From: Alphaproteobacteria bacterium
Lineage (GTDB): Bacteria; Pseudomonadota; Alphaproteobacteria; ATCC43930; Allostellaceae
DNA length: 34,494 nucleotides
Assembly: GCA_020852355.1 (NCBI GenBank)
Contig: JADZBA010000010.1
Coordinates: 1-34,494, forward strand
Direction of reading: 5' to 3'
Under the pieces are notes generated by a model. It worked only from the letters and a program-made list of their open reading frames with translations, was not told the DNA's origin and did no database searches. Positions within the stretch are counted from its first letter, which is position 1. Every line of letters starts with the position of its first letter. Below are positions 21,890-30,641 of this stretch, piece after piece. The position numbers were made by a program, and so were the translations under genes.

Positions 21890-23935
21890 ATGGGCTATCG
21901 CGTGGGCGTCGACATCGGCGGCTCCTTCACCGACTTCGCGGTGCTGGACGAGGCCGACAACAGCATTCGCTCGCTGAAGGTGTTCTCGCGCCCCGATCAG
22001 CCGGGGGCCGAGGTGCTGCACGGCATGCGCCTGCTGGAGGAGCGCTACGGCATCGCGCCCGCCGCGGTCTCCTACTTCACCCACGGCACCACCGTCGGCA
22101 TCAACACGGTGATCCAGCGCAAGGGCCTGAAGCTGGCGCTGTTCACGACGCGGCATTTCGAGGACGTGCTGGAGCTGGCGCGCCTCAAGATCGCCGACAT
22201 GTACAACCTGTTCTCGCGCCGCCCGACGCCGCTGGTCGCCCGCGACCGGGTCTTCCCGATCGACGAGCGTATCGACGCCGACGGCAGCGTGCTGACGCCG
22301 CTCGACCGCGCCAGCGTCGAGGCCGCGCTGGCCGCCGCCAGCGCCAAGGGCTGCGAGGCGGTCGTGGTGTCGCTGCTGCACTGCTACCGCAATCCCGCGC
22401 ACGAGCGCGCGGTCAAGGCGATCGCCGCCGAGGTCGCGCCGGGCCTGCCGGTGATCCTCTCCTCCGACGTCTGGCCGATCATCCGCGAGTACGAGCGCAC
22501 CATCACCGCCGCGATCAGCGGCTACGTGCAGCCGCGGGTCGCCCACTATCTGGGCTCGCTCCAGGCCGCGCTGAAGACCGCCGGCGTCGCGCCGGAGCCG
22601 CGCATCACCAAGTCGAACGGCGGGGTGATGACGGCCGAGCAGGGCAAGTCCGACTGCATCCAGATGATCCTGTCGGGCACCGCGTCGGGGGTCATCGGCG
22701 CCAGCTTCATCGCCGGGTCCTGCGGCCTGAAGCGGGTCATGAGCCTCGACATCGGCGGCACCAGCGCCGACGTGGCGCTGATCCACGACGGCCGGCCGCA
22801 ATACGGCGTCGGCGAGCTGATCGGCGAGTTCCAGATCTTCATCCCCTCGGTCTCCGTCTCCTCGATCGGCGAGGGCGGCGGCTCGATCGCCTGGGTGGAC
22901 GAGCTGGGCGTGCTCAAGGTCGGACCGGAGAGTGCCGGCTCCAACCCCGGCCCGGCCTGCTACGGCCGCGGCGGCACGCGCCCGACCATCACCGACGCGT
23001 TTGCCGTGTGCGGCCTCATCGGCCACGGCGCGCTGGGCTACGACGCGGTCAAGGTCGACGCGGCGGCGGCGCGCGCTGCCGTCGCCACCGTCGCCGATCG
23101 GCTCGGCGTCCCGGTCGAGGACGCGGCGGAGGCGATCATCAAGGTCTCCGTCGCCGGCATGTACGCCGAGGTCAGCGGCCTCGTCTCGCGCTTCGGCATC
23201 GACCCGCGCGAGTACGCGCTGATGGGCTTCGGCGGCGCCGGGCCGATGATGGCCTGCATCCTCGCCCGCGAGCTGAAGGTGCCGCAGGTCGTGGTGCCGA
23301 CGACGCCGGGCGTGCTGTCGGCGCTGGGCGGCCTCATCGCGGACATGAAGAACGACTTCATCCGGACCGTCTATTGCCCGCTCGACGACGCGGCGGTGGC
23401 GACGATGGGCACGATCTTCGCCGAGCTCGGCGCGCGCGCGCGGGCCTGGCTGCACGACGAGCAGGGCTATCGCGGCGTCGCCGACGTGCGGCTGTCGGCC
23501 GACATGCGCTACCGCGGCCAGTCCTTCGAGATCGAGGTGCCGCTGGAGGCGGCCTGGATCGCGGCCGGCGACCGGGCGGCGATCGCCGAGGCGTTCCACC
23601 GCGAGCACGAGACGCTGTTCGGCCATGCCGACCGCGCGGCCGCCGTGCAGGCGATCAACCTGCGCCTCGTCATCGCCGGCAGCACGCCCAAGCCGGCCCT
23701 GCCGGCGCTGGCCGCGGGGGAGGGTGCCCCGGCGCCGGCCGGCCACGCGACGGCGCGCCTCGACGGCGCCGACCATGCGGTGCCGCTCTACCGCCGCGCC
23801 GACCTGCGCGCCGGCCAGCGCTTCGTCGGGCCCGCGGTGGTGCTGCAGGACGACTGCACCACCGTCGTCACGCCGGGCTCGACCGTCACCGTCGATCCCT
23901 TCGGCAACCTGCTGATCCAAGTCCAGCCGCTCTGA
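21890..23935 (+). CDS. Hydantoinase/oxoprolinase family protein, subunit A (HyuA-like)
   Basis: The 681-residue protein is the ATP-binding subunit of the hydantoinase/oxoprolinase/acetone-carboxylase family. These enzymes use ATP to open cyclic amides or activate carbonyl compounds. Features are the N-terminal phosphate loop GVDIGGSFTDFAVLD (5-19), THGTTVGINTVIQRKG, the second phosphate loop SLDIGGTSADVALI (about 285-298), and GEGGGSIAWVDELGVLKVGPESAGSNPGPACYGRGG. A C-terminal domain begins near residue 500. GGAGAG precedes the ATG by five bases. It overlaps nothing and is followed 17 bases later by the B subunit. Whether the substrate is a hydantoin, 5-oxoproline or another compound cannot be read. 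Confidence 0.9.
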   Translation: MGYRVGVDIGGSFTDFAVLDEADNSIRSLKVFSRPDQPGAEVLHGMRLLEERYGIAPAAVSYFTHGTTVGINTVIQRKGLKLALFTTRHFEDVLELARLKIADMYNLFSRRPTPLVARDRVFPIDERIDADGSVLTPLDRASVEAALAAASAKGCEAVVVSLLHCYRNPAHERAVKAIAAEVAPGLPVILSSDVWPIIREYERTITAAISGYVQPRVAHYLGSLQAALKTAGVAPEPRITKSNGGVMTAEQGKSDCIQMILSGTASGVIGASFIAGSCGLKRVMSLDIGGTSADVALIHDGRPQYGVGELIGEFQIFIPSVSVSSIGEGGGSIAWVDELGVLKVGPESAGSNPGPACYGRGGTRPTITDAFAVCGLIGHGALGYDAVKVDAAAARAAVATVADRLGVPVEDAAEAIIKVSVAGMYAEVSGLVSRFGIDPREYALMGFGGAGPMMACILARELKVPQVVVPTTPGVLSALGGLIADMKNDFIRTVYCPLDDAAVATMGTIFAELGARARAWLHDEQGYRGVADVRLSADMRYRGQSFEIEVPLEAAWIAAGDRAAIAEAFHREHETLFGHADRAAAVQAINLRLVIAGSTPKPALPALAAGEGAPAPAGHATARLDGADHAVPLYRRADLRAGQRFVGPAVVLQDDCTTVVTPGSTVTVDPFGNLLIQVQPL

Positions 23936-23952
23936 TCGCGCGAGGTCCCGCC

Positions 23953-25941
23953 ATGGCCATCGACCGTCTCAACCTGCAGATCCTGGCGCACCATTGCGGA
24001 GCCGCCGCCGAGGCGATGGCCTACACGCTGATGCGCACGGCGCACTCGACCTTCGTCAAGGAGACGGAGGACTTCTCGTGCGGCATCCTGACGACCGAGG
24101 GCGTCACCTTCGCGTCGCCCAAGGGTCTCGGCGCCACCTGGTACATCGGCCTCGACTACGGGCCGGCGATCCGCATGATCGACAGCTACGAGGAAGGCGA
24201 CGTCTGCCTGACCAACGATCCCTACAGCGGGTTCGTCGCCACCCATTCGCCCGACATCCACATCTGGAAGCCGATCTTCTGGAAGGGCGAGCTGGTCGCC
24301 TTCGTCGCCGGCCACATCCACAACACCGACGTCGGCGGCGCCGTGCCGGCGACCCTGTCGCGCACGCTCTCGGAGGTGCAGCAGGAGGGCCTGCGCGTCC
24401 CGCCGGTCAAGATCCTCGCGCGCGGCAAGCCGAACGTCGACGTGCTGAAGATCATGAACATCAACGTGCGCGTGCCCGAGCAGAACTGGGGCGACCTCAA
24501 TGCCCAGTTCGCCTCGGTCAACGTCGGCGAGCGCAAGGTGCACGAGATCATCGAGCGCTTCGGCCTCGACACCTTCAAGGCGGCGCAGCGCGAGCTGCTC
24601 GACTATGCCGAGACCCAGGCGCGCGCCATCGTCCGCGACATCCCCGACGGCGATTACTTCTTCTCCGAGTTCGCCGACGAGGATTCCGACGGCGGCCCGC
24701 CCTGCCGCATCGCCATCACGCTGCGCGTGCGCGGCGAGACGCTGGAGCTCGACTATACCGGCAGCGACCCGCAGCTCTCCGCCTCCCTCAACATGCCGAC
24801 CGGCGGGCGCGAGCGGCACGTGCTGCCGATGGTCGGCCTCGGCTACGTGCTCTACACGCTCAATCCCAACCTGCTGCTGAACGCCGGCGTGCTGCGCGTG
24901 GCGCGCGCCATCCTGCCCAGGGGGACCGTCGTCAACTGCGAGCCGCCGGCCGCCGTCGGCATGCGCAGCCTGACCTGCGCCGTCACCCAGCTCTGCACCT
25001 TCGGCGCGTTCGCCCGTGCGCTGCCCGAGCGCATGGCCGCCTCGCCGGCGGGCGGGCTGTCGATCATCAACGTCAAGACCACCGACACCACGGGCACCCC
25101 GGTGATGGCCTCCCTCGGGCCGGTCGGCGGCGGCTCGGGCGGCACGCCGACCGACGACGGCGTCGAGGGCTCCGGGGCCAACGCGTCCTTCCTCAAGAAC
25201 ACGCCGGTCGAGATCAGCGAGTCCGAGATCCCGGTGCGCTTCCGCCGCTACCATCTGTGGGCCGGCAGCGGCGGGCCCGGGCGCTTCCGCGGCGGCCTCG
25301 GCACCGTGATGGAGTTCGAGGTCTTCGCGCCGGAGACGATGGTGACGGCGCGCAACCGCGACCGCTCGCGGTTCGCCTGCTGGGGCACGGCCGGCGGCCG
25401 TGCCGGCGCGCTCTCGCGTTTCGTCAAGAATCCGGATTCCGACCACCCGGTCGAGCTCGGCAACAAGGACATCGTGCAGTGCGAGCCGGGCGACGTGCTG
25501 CGCATCGTCGGCGCCGGTGCGGGCGGCTGGGGCAGCCCGCTCGACCGCGACCCCGAGAAGGTGCTGCAGGACGTGCGCTGCGGCTTCGTGTCGGTCGCGG
25601 CGGCACGCGCCGACTACGGCGTCGTCGTCGCGGGCGACGCAGTCGACGCGGCGGCGACGACCGCGCTGCGCGCCGCCATGCGGCCGGCCGCGAGCAACGC
25701 GGCGTTCGACTACGGCGCCAACCGCAGCGCCTTCGAGGCGGAATGGACCGAGGCCGCCTACGACGCGCTGACCACGGCGCTGGCGCGCACGCCGGTCGTC
25801 TGGCGCCATTTCCTGAAGAAGGCGGTGTTCGCCGCCGTCGAGCGCGGCGAGCACGGCACGCTCGCCGGCGCGGAGCGCGTCCGCCGCGTCGTCGCCGACC
25901 TGATGCGCCGCTATCCGGCGCTGGGGGCGCTGACGGCATAG
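23953..25941 (+). CDS. Hydantoinase/oxoprolinase family protein, subunit B (HyuB-like)
   Basis: The 662-residue protein is the partner subunit of HyuA-like enzymes. Diagnostic stretches are the MRTAHSTFVKETEDFSCGI region, LTNDPYSGFVATHSPDIHIWKPIFW, VAGHIHNTDVGGAVP with conserved His/Asp metal-type residues, GTVVNCEPPAAVGMRS, and GSGGPGRFRGGLGTVMEFEV near the end. The length fits the family (about 550-700). The ATG at 23953 follows subunit A by 17 bases, with GAGGT upstream. The 75-base gap after its stop, shared with the convergent nitrile hydratase operon, has no clear terminator. Confidence 0.9.
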   Translation: MAIDRLNLQILAHHCGAAAEAMAYTLMRTAHSTFVKETEDFSCGILTTEGVTFASPKGLGATWYIGLDYGPAIRMIDSYEEGDVCLTNDPYSGFVATHSPDIHIWKPIFWKGELVAFVAGHIHNTDVGGAVPATLSRTLSEVQQEGLRVPPVKILARGKPNVDVLKIMNINVRVPEQNWGDLNAQFASVNVGERKVHEIIERFGLDTFKAAQRELLDYAETQARAIVRDIPDGDYFFSEFADEDSDGGPPCRIAITLRVRGETLELDYTGSDPQLSASLNMPTGGRERHVLPMVGLGYVLYTLNPNLLLNAGVLRVARAILPRGTVVNCEPPAAVGMRSLTCAVTQLCTFGAFARALPERMAASPAGGLSIINVKTTDTTGTPVMASLGPVGGGSGGTPTDDGVEGSGANASFLKNTPVEISESEIPVRFRRYHLWAGSGGPGRFRGGLGTVMEFEVFAPETMVTARNRDRSRFACWGTAGGRAGALSRFVKNPDSDHPVELGNKDIVQCEPGDVLRIVGAGAGGWGSPLDRDPEKVLQDVRCGFVSVAAARADYGVVVAGDAVDAAATTALRAAMRPAASNAAFDYGANRSAFEAEWTEAAYDALTTALARTPVVWRHFLKKAVFAAVERGEHGTLAGAERVRRVVADLMRRYPALGALTA

Positions 25942-26016
25942 GCGGCAGCACCGGCGCGCGCGTCCGCAGCGACGGGAGCGCGATCCGCTGCGGCAACGCG
26001 GCCGGGAGCCCCGGTG

Positions 26017-26373
26017 TCAGCGCTGCAGCACGATCGGCTTGCCGTGCGGGGTGGCGCGGACGGCGGCGTCCCAGGCGTCGCGCCTGGCGTGCAGCTCGGC
26101 GTCGCTGACCGCGCCCTTGGCCTTCACCAGCCGCTCCAGCGCGGCCAGCCAGTGGCGATAGTAGGTGTCGCCCCGGTCGGGATCGCCGGCCGCCTGGGCC
26201 CGGGTGATCTCCGCGGCCAGGGTCTCCGCCCATTCCGTCCAGGTGAAGAGGCCGCCCTGGTGCAGGCGCACGGCCATGGCGAAGGCCGCGGCCTCCCACG
26301 GCTCGCGGAAGACCGGGCCGTCGGCGTCGCGCGGGATCGCCGGCAGCCGGTCGAGATCGACGGCGGTCGTCAT
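26017..26373 (-). CDS. Nitrile hydratase accessory (activator) protein
   Basis: The 118-residue protein is homologous to the nitrile hydratase beta-subunit N-terminus and matches the small accessory proteins that help load cobalt into the alpha subunit. Recognisable parts are GPVFREPWEAAAFAMAVRLHQGGLFTWTEWAETLAAEI and DTYYRHWLAALERLVKAKG, matching the beta subunit's WE..AFA and YY.HWL motifs. The ATG at 26373 overlaps the beta-subunit stop as ATGA. It is the last gene of the operon, in the alpha-beta-activator order known for cobalt enzymes of pseudomonads. Confidence 0.85.
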   Translation of the reverse strand: MTTAVDLDRLPAIPRDADGPVFREPWEAAAFAMAVRLHQGGLFTWTEWAETLAAEITRAQAAGDPDRGDTYYRHWLAALERLVKAKGAVSDAELHARRDAWDAAVRATPHGKPIVLQR

Positions 26374-27023
26374 GCCGCTTCCAGGTAGTCGTCCCAGAGG
26401 TCGACCAGGACGCGGTCGGCGGCGGGCGCGTCGGGGCCCCACAGCGTCTGCGCCGTGAAGCGCACGGCGTAGCAGCGCTGCGGCGCCTCGCCGGCGCCGG
26501 TCGCATGGCTGTCGGGAAAGACGAAGACGCCGTGGTCGCGCTCGATCACGCCGACATGGCCGCGGACGTAGCGCGGCATGCGGGTGTGGCCGCGCGGATG
26601 CAGGTTGCGCACGCGGACCGCGTCGCCCGGCCGGTAGCGCGGCGGTGCATTGGCCGGCCGCCGGGCGAGGCGGCGCTGCGTCAGCAGCGTCGGCACGCGC
26701 GACGCCGGCACGGCCGGCACCGGCCCGGGCCCCGCGGCCTCGCCGCTCTCCAGCTCGGCCGCCGACACCAGCCCGCGCTCGACCAGCAGGCGGCGCAGGC
26801 CGCGCAGCCAGTGCTCGTAGTAGGTGGAATTCAGATAGATCTGCGGGTCGGTGTCCTCGCGCGCGAAGCGCGCCATGTCGATGTTCCAGCGGCCGAGCAT
26901 GCCGCAGGCCAGCGTCACGGCGAAGGCGCGTCGCTCCCAGGGATGATGGAAGCGGGGCTCGTTCGGATCGGGAGCGATCGCGCCGAAGCCGTGCATGCCG
27001 CCGAGGTCGTGGGCGCCGTCCAT
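26370..27023 (-). CDS. nthB: Nitrile hydratase beta subunit
   Basis: This is the structural beta subunit of nitrile hydratase, which hydrates nitriles to amides in the cytoplasm. It has 217 residues, the normal length. It begins with the signature MDGAHDLGGMHGFG, followed by EPRFHHPWERRAFAVTL and YYEHWLRGLRRLL. The C-terminal SH3-like domain (about 130-217) contains RYRPGDAVRVRN, PRYVRGHVGVIERDHGVFVFPDSHA and the final WDDYLE. A Pro/Ala-rich linker of about 15 residues joins the two halves. The ATG lies four bases after the alpha stop and the gene ends in an ATGA overlap with the accessory gene. Confidence 0.93.
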   Translation of the reverse strand: MDGAHDLGGMHGFGAIAPDPNEPRFHHPWERRAFAVTLACGMLGRWNIDMARFAREDTDPQIYLNSTYYEHWLRGLRRLLVERGLVSAAELESGEAAGPGPVPAVPASRVPTLLTQRRLARRPANAPPRYRPGDAVRVRNLHPRGHTRMPRYVRGHVGVIERDHGVFVFPDSHATGAGEAPQRCYAVRFTAQTLWGPDAPAADRVLVDLWDDYLEAA

Positions 27024-27027
27024 GGCC

Positions 27028-27672
27028 TCACGCCTCGCCGGGGCGGAGCGGCTCGCCGACCCCGATCATCGAATCGCGGGTGACGAGGCGGGCGAGCGCC
27101 GCCTCGTCCATGCCCTCGGTGCCGGGTGGCCGCTGCGGCAGCACGAGGTAGCGCAGTTCCGCGGTCGAATCCCAGACGCGGACCTCCACGTCCTCGGTCA
27201 CCGCGGTGCCGAACTCCGCCAGGACCGCCCGCGGCTCGCGCACCGCCCGGGCGCGATAGGGGGCGGACTTGTACCAGACCGGCGGCAGGCCGAGGACCGG
27301 CCACGGGTAGCAGGAGCACAGCGTGCACACGACCATGTTGCGCACCCGGTCGGTGTTTTCCAGCACCACCATGTCCTCGCCCTGGCGGCCGATATAGCCG
27401 AGCTCGGCGATGGCCGCCGACGCGTTCTCCAGCAGGCGCGCCTTGAAGCCGGGGTCGGACCAGGCCTTGGCGACGACGTGCGCGCCGTTGCGCGGCCCGA
27501 CCTTCGTCTCGTAGGTCTCGATCAACAGGTCGAGTGCGGCGGGGTCGACCAGCCCCTTGTCGACCAGCAGCGATTCGAGCGCCTTCACCCGCAGCTCGAC
27601 CTCGCTCCAGCGCTGCTCGTCATGGTCATGGTCGTGATGGTGACCGTGATGGTCGTGATCGTGCGTGCCCAT
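27028..27672 (-). CDS. nthA: Nitrile hydratase alpha subunit, cobalt type
   Basis: This is the metal-bearing subunit, with 214 residues. The metal site is CTLCSC at 116-121 within [17 protein letters not shown]. Thr at the second position is the mark of cobalt rather than iron enzymes (iron enzymes have Ser). The two flanking cysteines are the ones oxidised in the mature family members. The N-terminus has nine histidines among the first 17 residues, alternating with Asp, a plausible metal-gathering tail. The ATG at 27672 is chosen because GGGAG lies eight bases upstream and the family start fits; the frame remains open upstream without coding character. It starts 31 bases after the preceding gene, suggesting one transcript. 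Confidence 0.93.
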   Translation of the reverse strand: MGTHDHDHHGHHHDHDHDEQRWSEVELRVKALESLLVDKGLVDPAALDLLIETYETKVGPRNGAHVVAKAWSDPGFKARLLENASAAIAELGYIGRQGEDMVVLENTDRVRNMVVCTLCSCYPWPVLGLPPVWYKSAPYRARAVREPRAVLAEFGTAVTEDVEVRVWDSTAELRYLVLPQRPPGTEGMDEAALARLVTRDSMIGVGEPLRPGEA

Positions 27673-27703
27673 GGCGACAGTCTCCCGCCGACGGGAACGG
27701 AAA

Positions 27704-29650
27704 TCAACGGCCGGGACCGGCGGCCAGCAGCTCGGCCCAGCGGATACCCGCCCCGGGATCGGCGCCGGCGGCGAGCCAAGGCAGCCCGGCGCCGCTTTCG
27801 AGCGGCCGCACGTCGCCGTCGGCCGGCGTCGCGATCGCGGTGACGGCGCCGGCATCCGGGGCATGCGTCGACCACCAGCTCTGGCCGATGGCCGCGGCGA
27901 TCCGCGCCGCGCCCTCGGCCCGGCGGGCGGGGTCCTCGTCACGCCCGGCGGTCGCCAGCGCAGCCGGCGCCACGCTCGCCGCCAGCGAGGCCAGCGCGCG
28001 CACGGCGGTCCGTGCCTCGGCCAGGGGCGCGGCGAAGCCGAGCACGACCGGGACCGACCACGCGTCCTTGCCGGAGTCGCCGTCGGTGGCGGCCAGCACG
28101 TAGGCGGCGAGGGGCCCTTCCTTGCCCGTGCAGGACATCGCGACCTCGCCGGCCTCCAGCTCGACCGAGCCCGGTAGCGGCACGAGGCCGCGCGACAGCG
28201 GTTCCGCCAGGTCGGCGCGGCGGCGGCGATGGACGGCGTCGGGATCGCCGGCGCAGCGGCCGGCGAGGATGCGCATGCCATGGACCTCGGCGTAGCCGAG
28301 GCCGGGCATGTGCCGGGCGACCAGAACGGGCGTGCCGTCGGTATGGCGGAAGGTCGCTCCTTCCTGGATGCCGGCGGCGCGCAGCCGCTCGGTCGGCAGC
28401 AGGAAGAGCGGCAGCTCGGGGTCTCCCAGGAAGATGCGGGCGCCGCCCGGGGAGGTCGCGCTCAGATGCCAGGCCGGCGTGCCGTCGCGGCCGATGCGGG
28501 TGCCGCCCTCGGCGGTCCAGCCGACGGGGACCTCGGCCGAGAAGCCGCCGGCGGGGTCGGACCAGCGGCGGGTGCGCAGCGCCGCTTCGGCGGGCGGCGG
28601 GCCGGCGAGGCGCAGCGAGGCGAGGATGCGGGCGGCGGTCGCGGCCGTGTCCGCCGTCCATGCCGGTGCGCTCGCCACCGCCAGCAGGCCGCCGCCGGCC
28701 GCCGTGCGCAGCACCGCGCGCCCCGCGTCGCGGTCGCCGTCGCGCAGCGGGGCGACGAGCAGCCCGTCGCCGGCCGCGGCGGGCGGGCCGACCGCGCGGT
28801 CGGGCACCGCCGCTGCGGCCATCGCGGGCAGCAGCGCGCGCGCCGCTCCGCCGGACAGGGCCTCGGCGCGGCGGAAGGGCCACCAGACCACCCGGGCACC
28901 GTCGGGTCCCGTGGCGGCCACCATGCCGTCGGCGCGCTGCGTCGCCGTCCAGTCGCCGGGGAGCTCCAGGGTGACGCGGCCCAGTCGCCGGGGGATCCAG
29001 GCGGCCGCCGGGGCGGGGTCGGCGGTGCCCATGCGGACCTCGCGGAAGGCGAAGCGGCCGGGACCGACGGCGGCCACGCCGGCGCGGGCGCCGGCCGCGC
29101 CGCCGCGCGCGGTCTCCGCGATGCGGATGCCGTTGGCGGTCGCGACCAGGCGGCCGCCCTCCTCGGCGAGCGCCAGCCGGACAAAGCCCGTCGCCGCCGG
29201 CAGGTGCCGGCCGGATTCGCGCTTCAGCCCGGCCGCGTCGCCGCGGTAGAGGCCGATCTCGCCCGAGCGCTCGACCAGCATCAGGGCGTAGCGCCGCGCC
29301 GCGCCGGCGCCGTGCAGGTCGAACAGCAGGCCGGCGCCGACCAGCGCGTCCGCGGGCGCCGCGCCGGGCTCGATGCGCACCATGGCGGACAGCGACAGAG
29401 GCCCGGCCGGAGGCGCCAGCGACATGAAGCGGGCGCCGTAGGGCGACACGCGGTTGGTCAGCACGTAGGCGTCGTCCGCGACCGCCATCTCCCAGTCGCC
29501 GGCCCGCCCGACGAGGCCCTGGGGCGCCAGCGGGCCGAGCAGGCGAAGCAGCGCATCGGCGGACGGGGCCTGCTGTGCGGCGGCAGCGGTCGCGAGGCCG
29601 ACGAGGATGCCGAGCGCGAGCAGCGGCCGGGTGGGCGGCAGCCGGGGCAA
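27704..29650 (-). CDS. Secreted protein of unknown function with LamG-like and repeated C-terminal domains
   Basis: The 648-residue product begins with a signal peptide (about 1-26, cleavage after AAA before QQ). Residues 40-205 look like a concanavalin-type beta-sandwich: [64 protein letters not shown] and FAFREVRM. Two related segments follow, near 220 ([11 protein letters not shown]) and near 365 ([11 protein letters not shown]), each resembling a short domain common in secreted proteins of this type. I recognise no enzyme motif. The start is a TTG, the only one that keeps the signal peptide, 18 bases after the ialB-like stop. It leads directly into the nitrile hydratase genes. Confidence 0.72.
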   Translation of the reverse strand: MPRLPPTRPLLALGILVGLATAAAAQQAPSADALLRLLGPLAPQGLVGRAGDWEMAVADDAYVLTNRVSPYGARFMSLAPPAGPLSLSAMVRIEPGAAPADALVGAGLLFDLHGAGAARRYALMLVERSGEIGLYRGDAAGLKRESGRHLPAATGFVRLALAEEGGRLVATANGIRIAETARGGAAGARAGVAAVGPGRFAFREVRMGTADPAPAAAWIPRRLGRVTLELPGDWTATQRADGMVAATGPDGARVVWWPFRRAEALSGGAARALLPAMAAAAVPDRAVGPPAAAGDGLLVAPLRDGDRDAGRAVLRTAAGGGLLAVASAPAWTADTAATAARILASLRLAGPPPAEAALRTRRWSDPAGGFSAEVPVGWTAEGGTRIGRDGTPAWHLSATSPGGARIFLGDPELPLFLLPTERLRAAGIQEGATFRHTDGTPVLVARHMPGLGYAEVHGMRILAGRCAGDPDAVHRRRRADLAEPLSRGLVPLPGSVELEAGEVAMSCTGKEGPLAAYVLAATDGDSGKDAWSVPVVLGFAAPLAEARTAVRALASLAASVAPAALATAGRDEDPARRAEGAARIAAAIGQSWWSTHAPDAGAVTAIATPADGDVRPLESGAGLPWLAAGADPGAGIRWAELLAAGPGR

Positions 29651-29668
29651 GGCGGCGCTCGCCGGCCG

Positions 29669-30214
29669 CTACTTCAGCGAGGCGAGGCCGCGCGCCAGGC
29701 CCTGCAGCGACAGCGGCAGGGCGGCCGCCTGGCCCTGCGGGCTGCGGAAGGCGACGATCGCCTGCTTGCCGCCGCGCAACTGCTTCTGCATGTCCTCGGT
29801 CAGCGTCACCGCGGCCGTGCACGAGCCGGCGTCACAGGCCTGGATCGGGATGGTGGTGAAGGCGCCTTCGTCGATGCGCAGGCCGACACCGGCGTTGCGA
29901 TCGACCTGCACCGGCAGCTTGATCACCATGGCCATCTTGCGATCGGGCGTGAGGCGGCCGATGGCGACCGCGATCAGCGGCTGCCGCGGGTTCTCCTTGG
30001 GCCCGACGAACTGGCGCAGCGAGCACAGCTCGGCACGGCCGGTCTTCTCGCAGCCGCGCTGCCAGTCTCCGAACGACTGCGGCCGGGCGGCCGGCGCCGG
30101 GGCGGCGCCGCGCTGCTGCGCCGGTGCGGGCGCGGCGGCGAATCCGAGGAGGGCCGCGGCGAGAGCGGCGGGCAGGAGTGGTCGCATGGCGAATCTGGTC
30201 AGGGAGAGGATCAT
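29669..30214 (-). CDS. Invasion-associated locus B (IalB) family periplasmic protein
   Basis: The 181-residue protein matches the IalB family, common in alphaproteobacteria and first named for a Bartonella invasion factor; most members are not virulence factors. A signal peptide is followed by an Ala/Pro-rich linker. The family pattern comes next: FGDWQRGCE (GDW at 49-51, Cys55), CSLRQF (Cys64), a PVQVDRNAGVGLRID block, QACDAGSCTAAV with a second cysteine pair, and LPLSLQGLARGLASL at the end. Two ATGs are possible, 30214 and 30187; the second gives a more standard signal peptide. It is the first gene of a leftward unit that continues into nitrile hydratase. Confidence 0.83.
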   Translation of the reverse strand: MILSLTRFAMRPLLPAALAAALLGFAAAPAPAQQRGAAPAPAARPQSFGDWQRGCEKTGRAELCSLRQFVGPKENPRQPLIAVAIGRLTPDRKMAMVIKLPVQVDRNAGVGLRIDEGAFTTIPIQACDAGSCTAAVTLTEDMQKQLRGGKQAIVAFRSPQGQAAALPLSLQGLARGLASLK

Positions 30215-30322
30215 TGCCTATCTAGCCCGAATGCGGCGAGGATGCCACTGGCAGGCGCTGTCGTCGGCGGGGCGAACGCCGGGCGGCGCCGGGCCGTTCC
30301 CCGCGCGCGCGGTTCTGCGGCG

Positions 30323-30351
30323 TTGACACGTCGGCGACCCCTAACTATGGT
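30323..30351 (+). promoter_or_regulatory. Sigma-70 promoter of rpmJ
   Basis: TTGACA (30323-30328) and TATGGT (30346-30351) are separated by 17 bases, an ideal spacing. Transcription would start near 30358, giving a leader of about 36 bases before the rpmJ ATG. A full -35 box is in line with strong ribosomal protein expression. Confidence 0.7.
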
Positions 30352-30393
30352 CCGCCGCTCATTTTCGCCCCCCCGGGGTCCGAGGAATTCGCG

Positions 30394-30519
30394 ATGAAGG
30401 TCGTCAACTCGCTCAAGTCGATGAAGAAGCGCGACAAGAATTGCCGCGTCGTGCGGCGCAAGGGTCGCGTCTACGTCATCAACAAGTCCAATCCGCGCTT
30501 CAAGGCTCGCCAGGGCTGA
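30394..30519 (+). CDS. rpmJ: 50S ribosomal protein L36, zinc-independent long form
   Basis: L36 is a small protein of the large ribosomal subunit. The 41-residue product ([20 protein letters not shown]..., ending NPRFKARQG) is the long form usual in alphaproteobacteria. It keeps only one cysteine (Cys17), so it lacks the C4-type zinc site of the short form. The gene stands alone, with its own promoter upstream and an intrinsic terminator 37 bases after the stop. Its basic composition and sequence leave little doubt. Confidence 0.95.
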   Translation: MKVVNSLKSMKKRDKNCRVVRRKGRVYVINKSNPRFKARQG

Positions 30520-30555
30520 CGCCGGCGGCCGGGCCGTTCGCGGCCCAGCCTTCGC

Positions 30556-30587
30556 AAGCCGCGCCTTCGGGCGCGGCTTTTCGTTTC
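30556..30587 (+). terminator. Intrinsic terminator of rpmJ
   Basis: A perfect 10-bp stem (30556-30565 and 30570-30579) with a stable TTCG tetraloop is followed by a T-rich run (TTTTCGTTTC). This is the clearest rho-independent terminator in the window. Confidence 0.9.
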
Positions 30588-30641
30588 TGGCGGCGGCGGC
30601 GCGCGGTTGCTAACCTCCCGACCCATGCGGGAGCCGACGCC

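Noticed and set aside
25942-26016. Terminator between the hyuB-like gene and the convergent nitrile hydratase operon
   Set aside because: Only a 6-bp pairing (CACCGG/CCGGTG) at the two ends of the gap was found, with a very long loop and no T tract.
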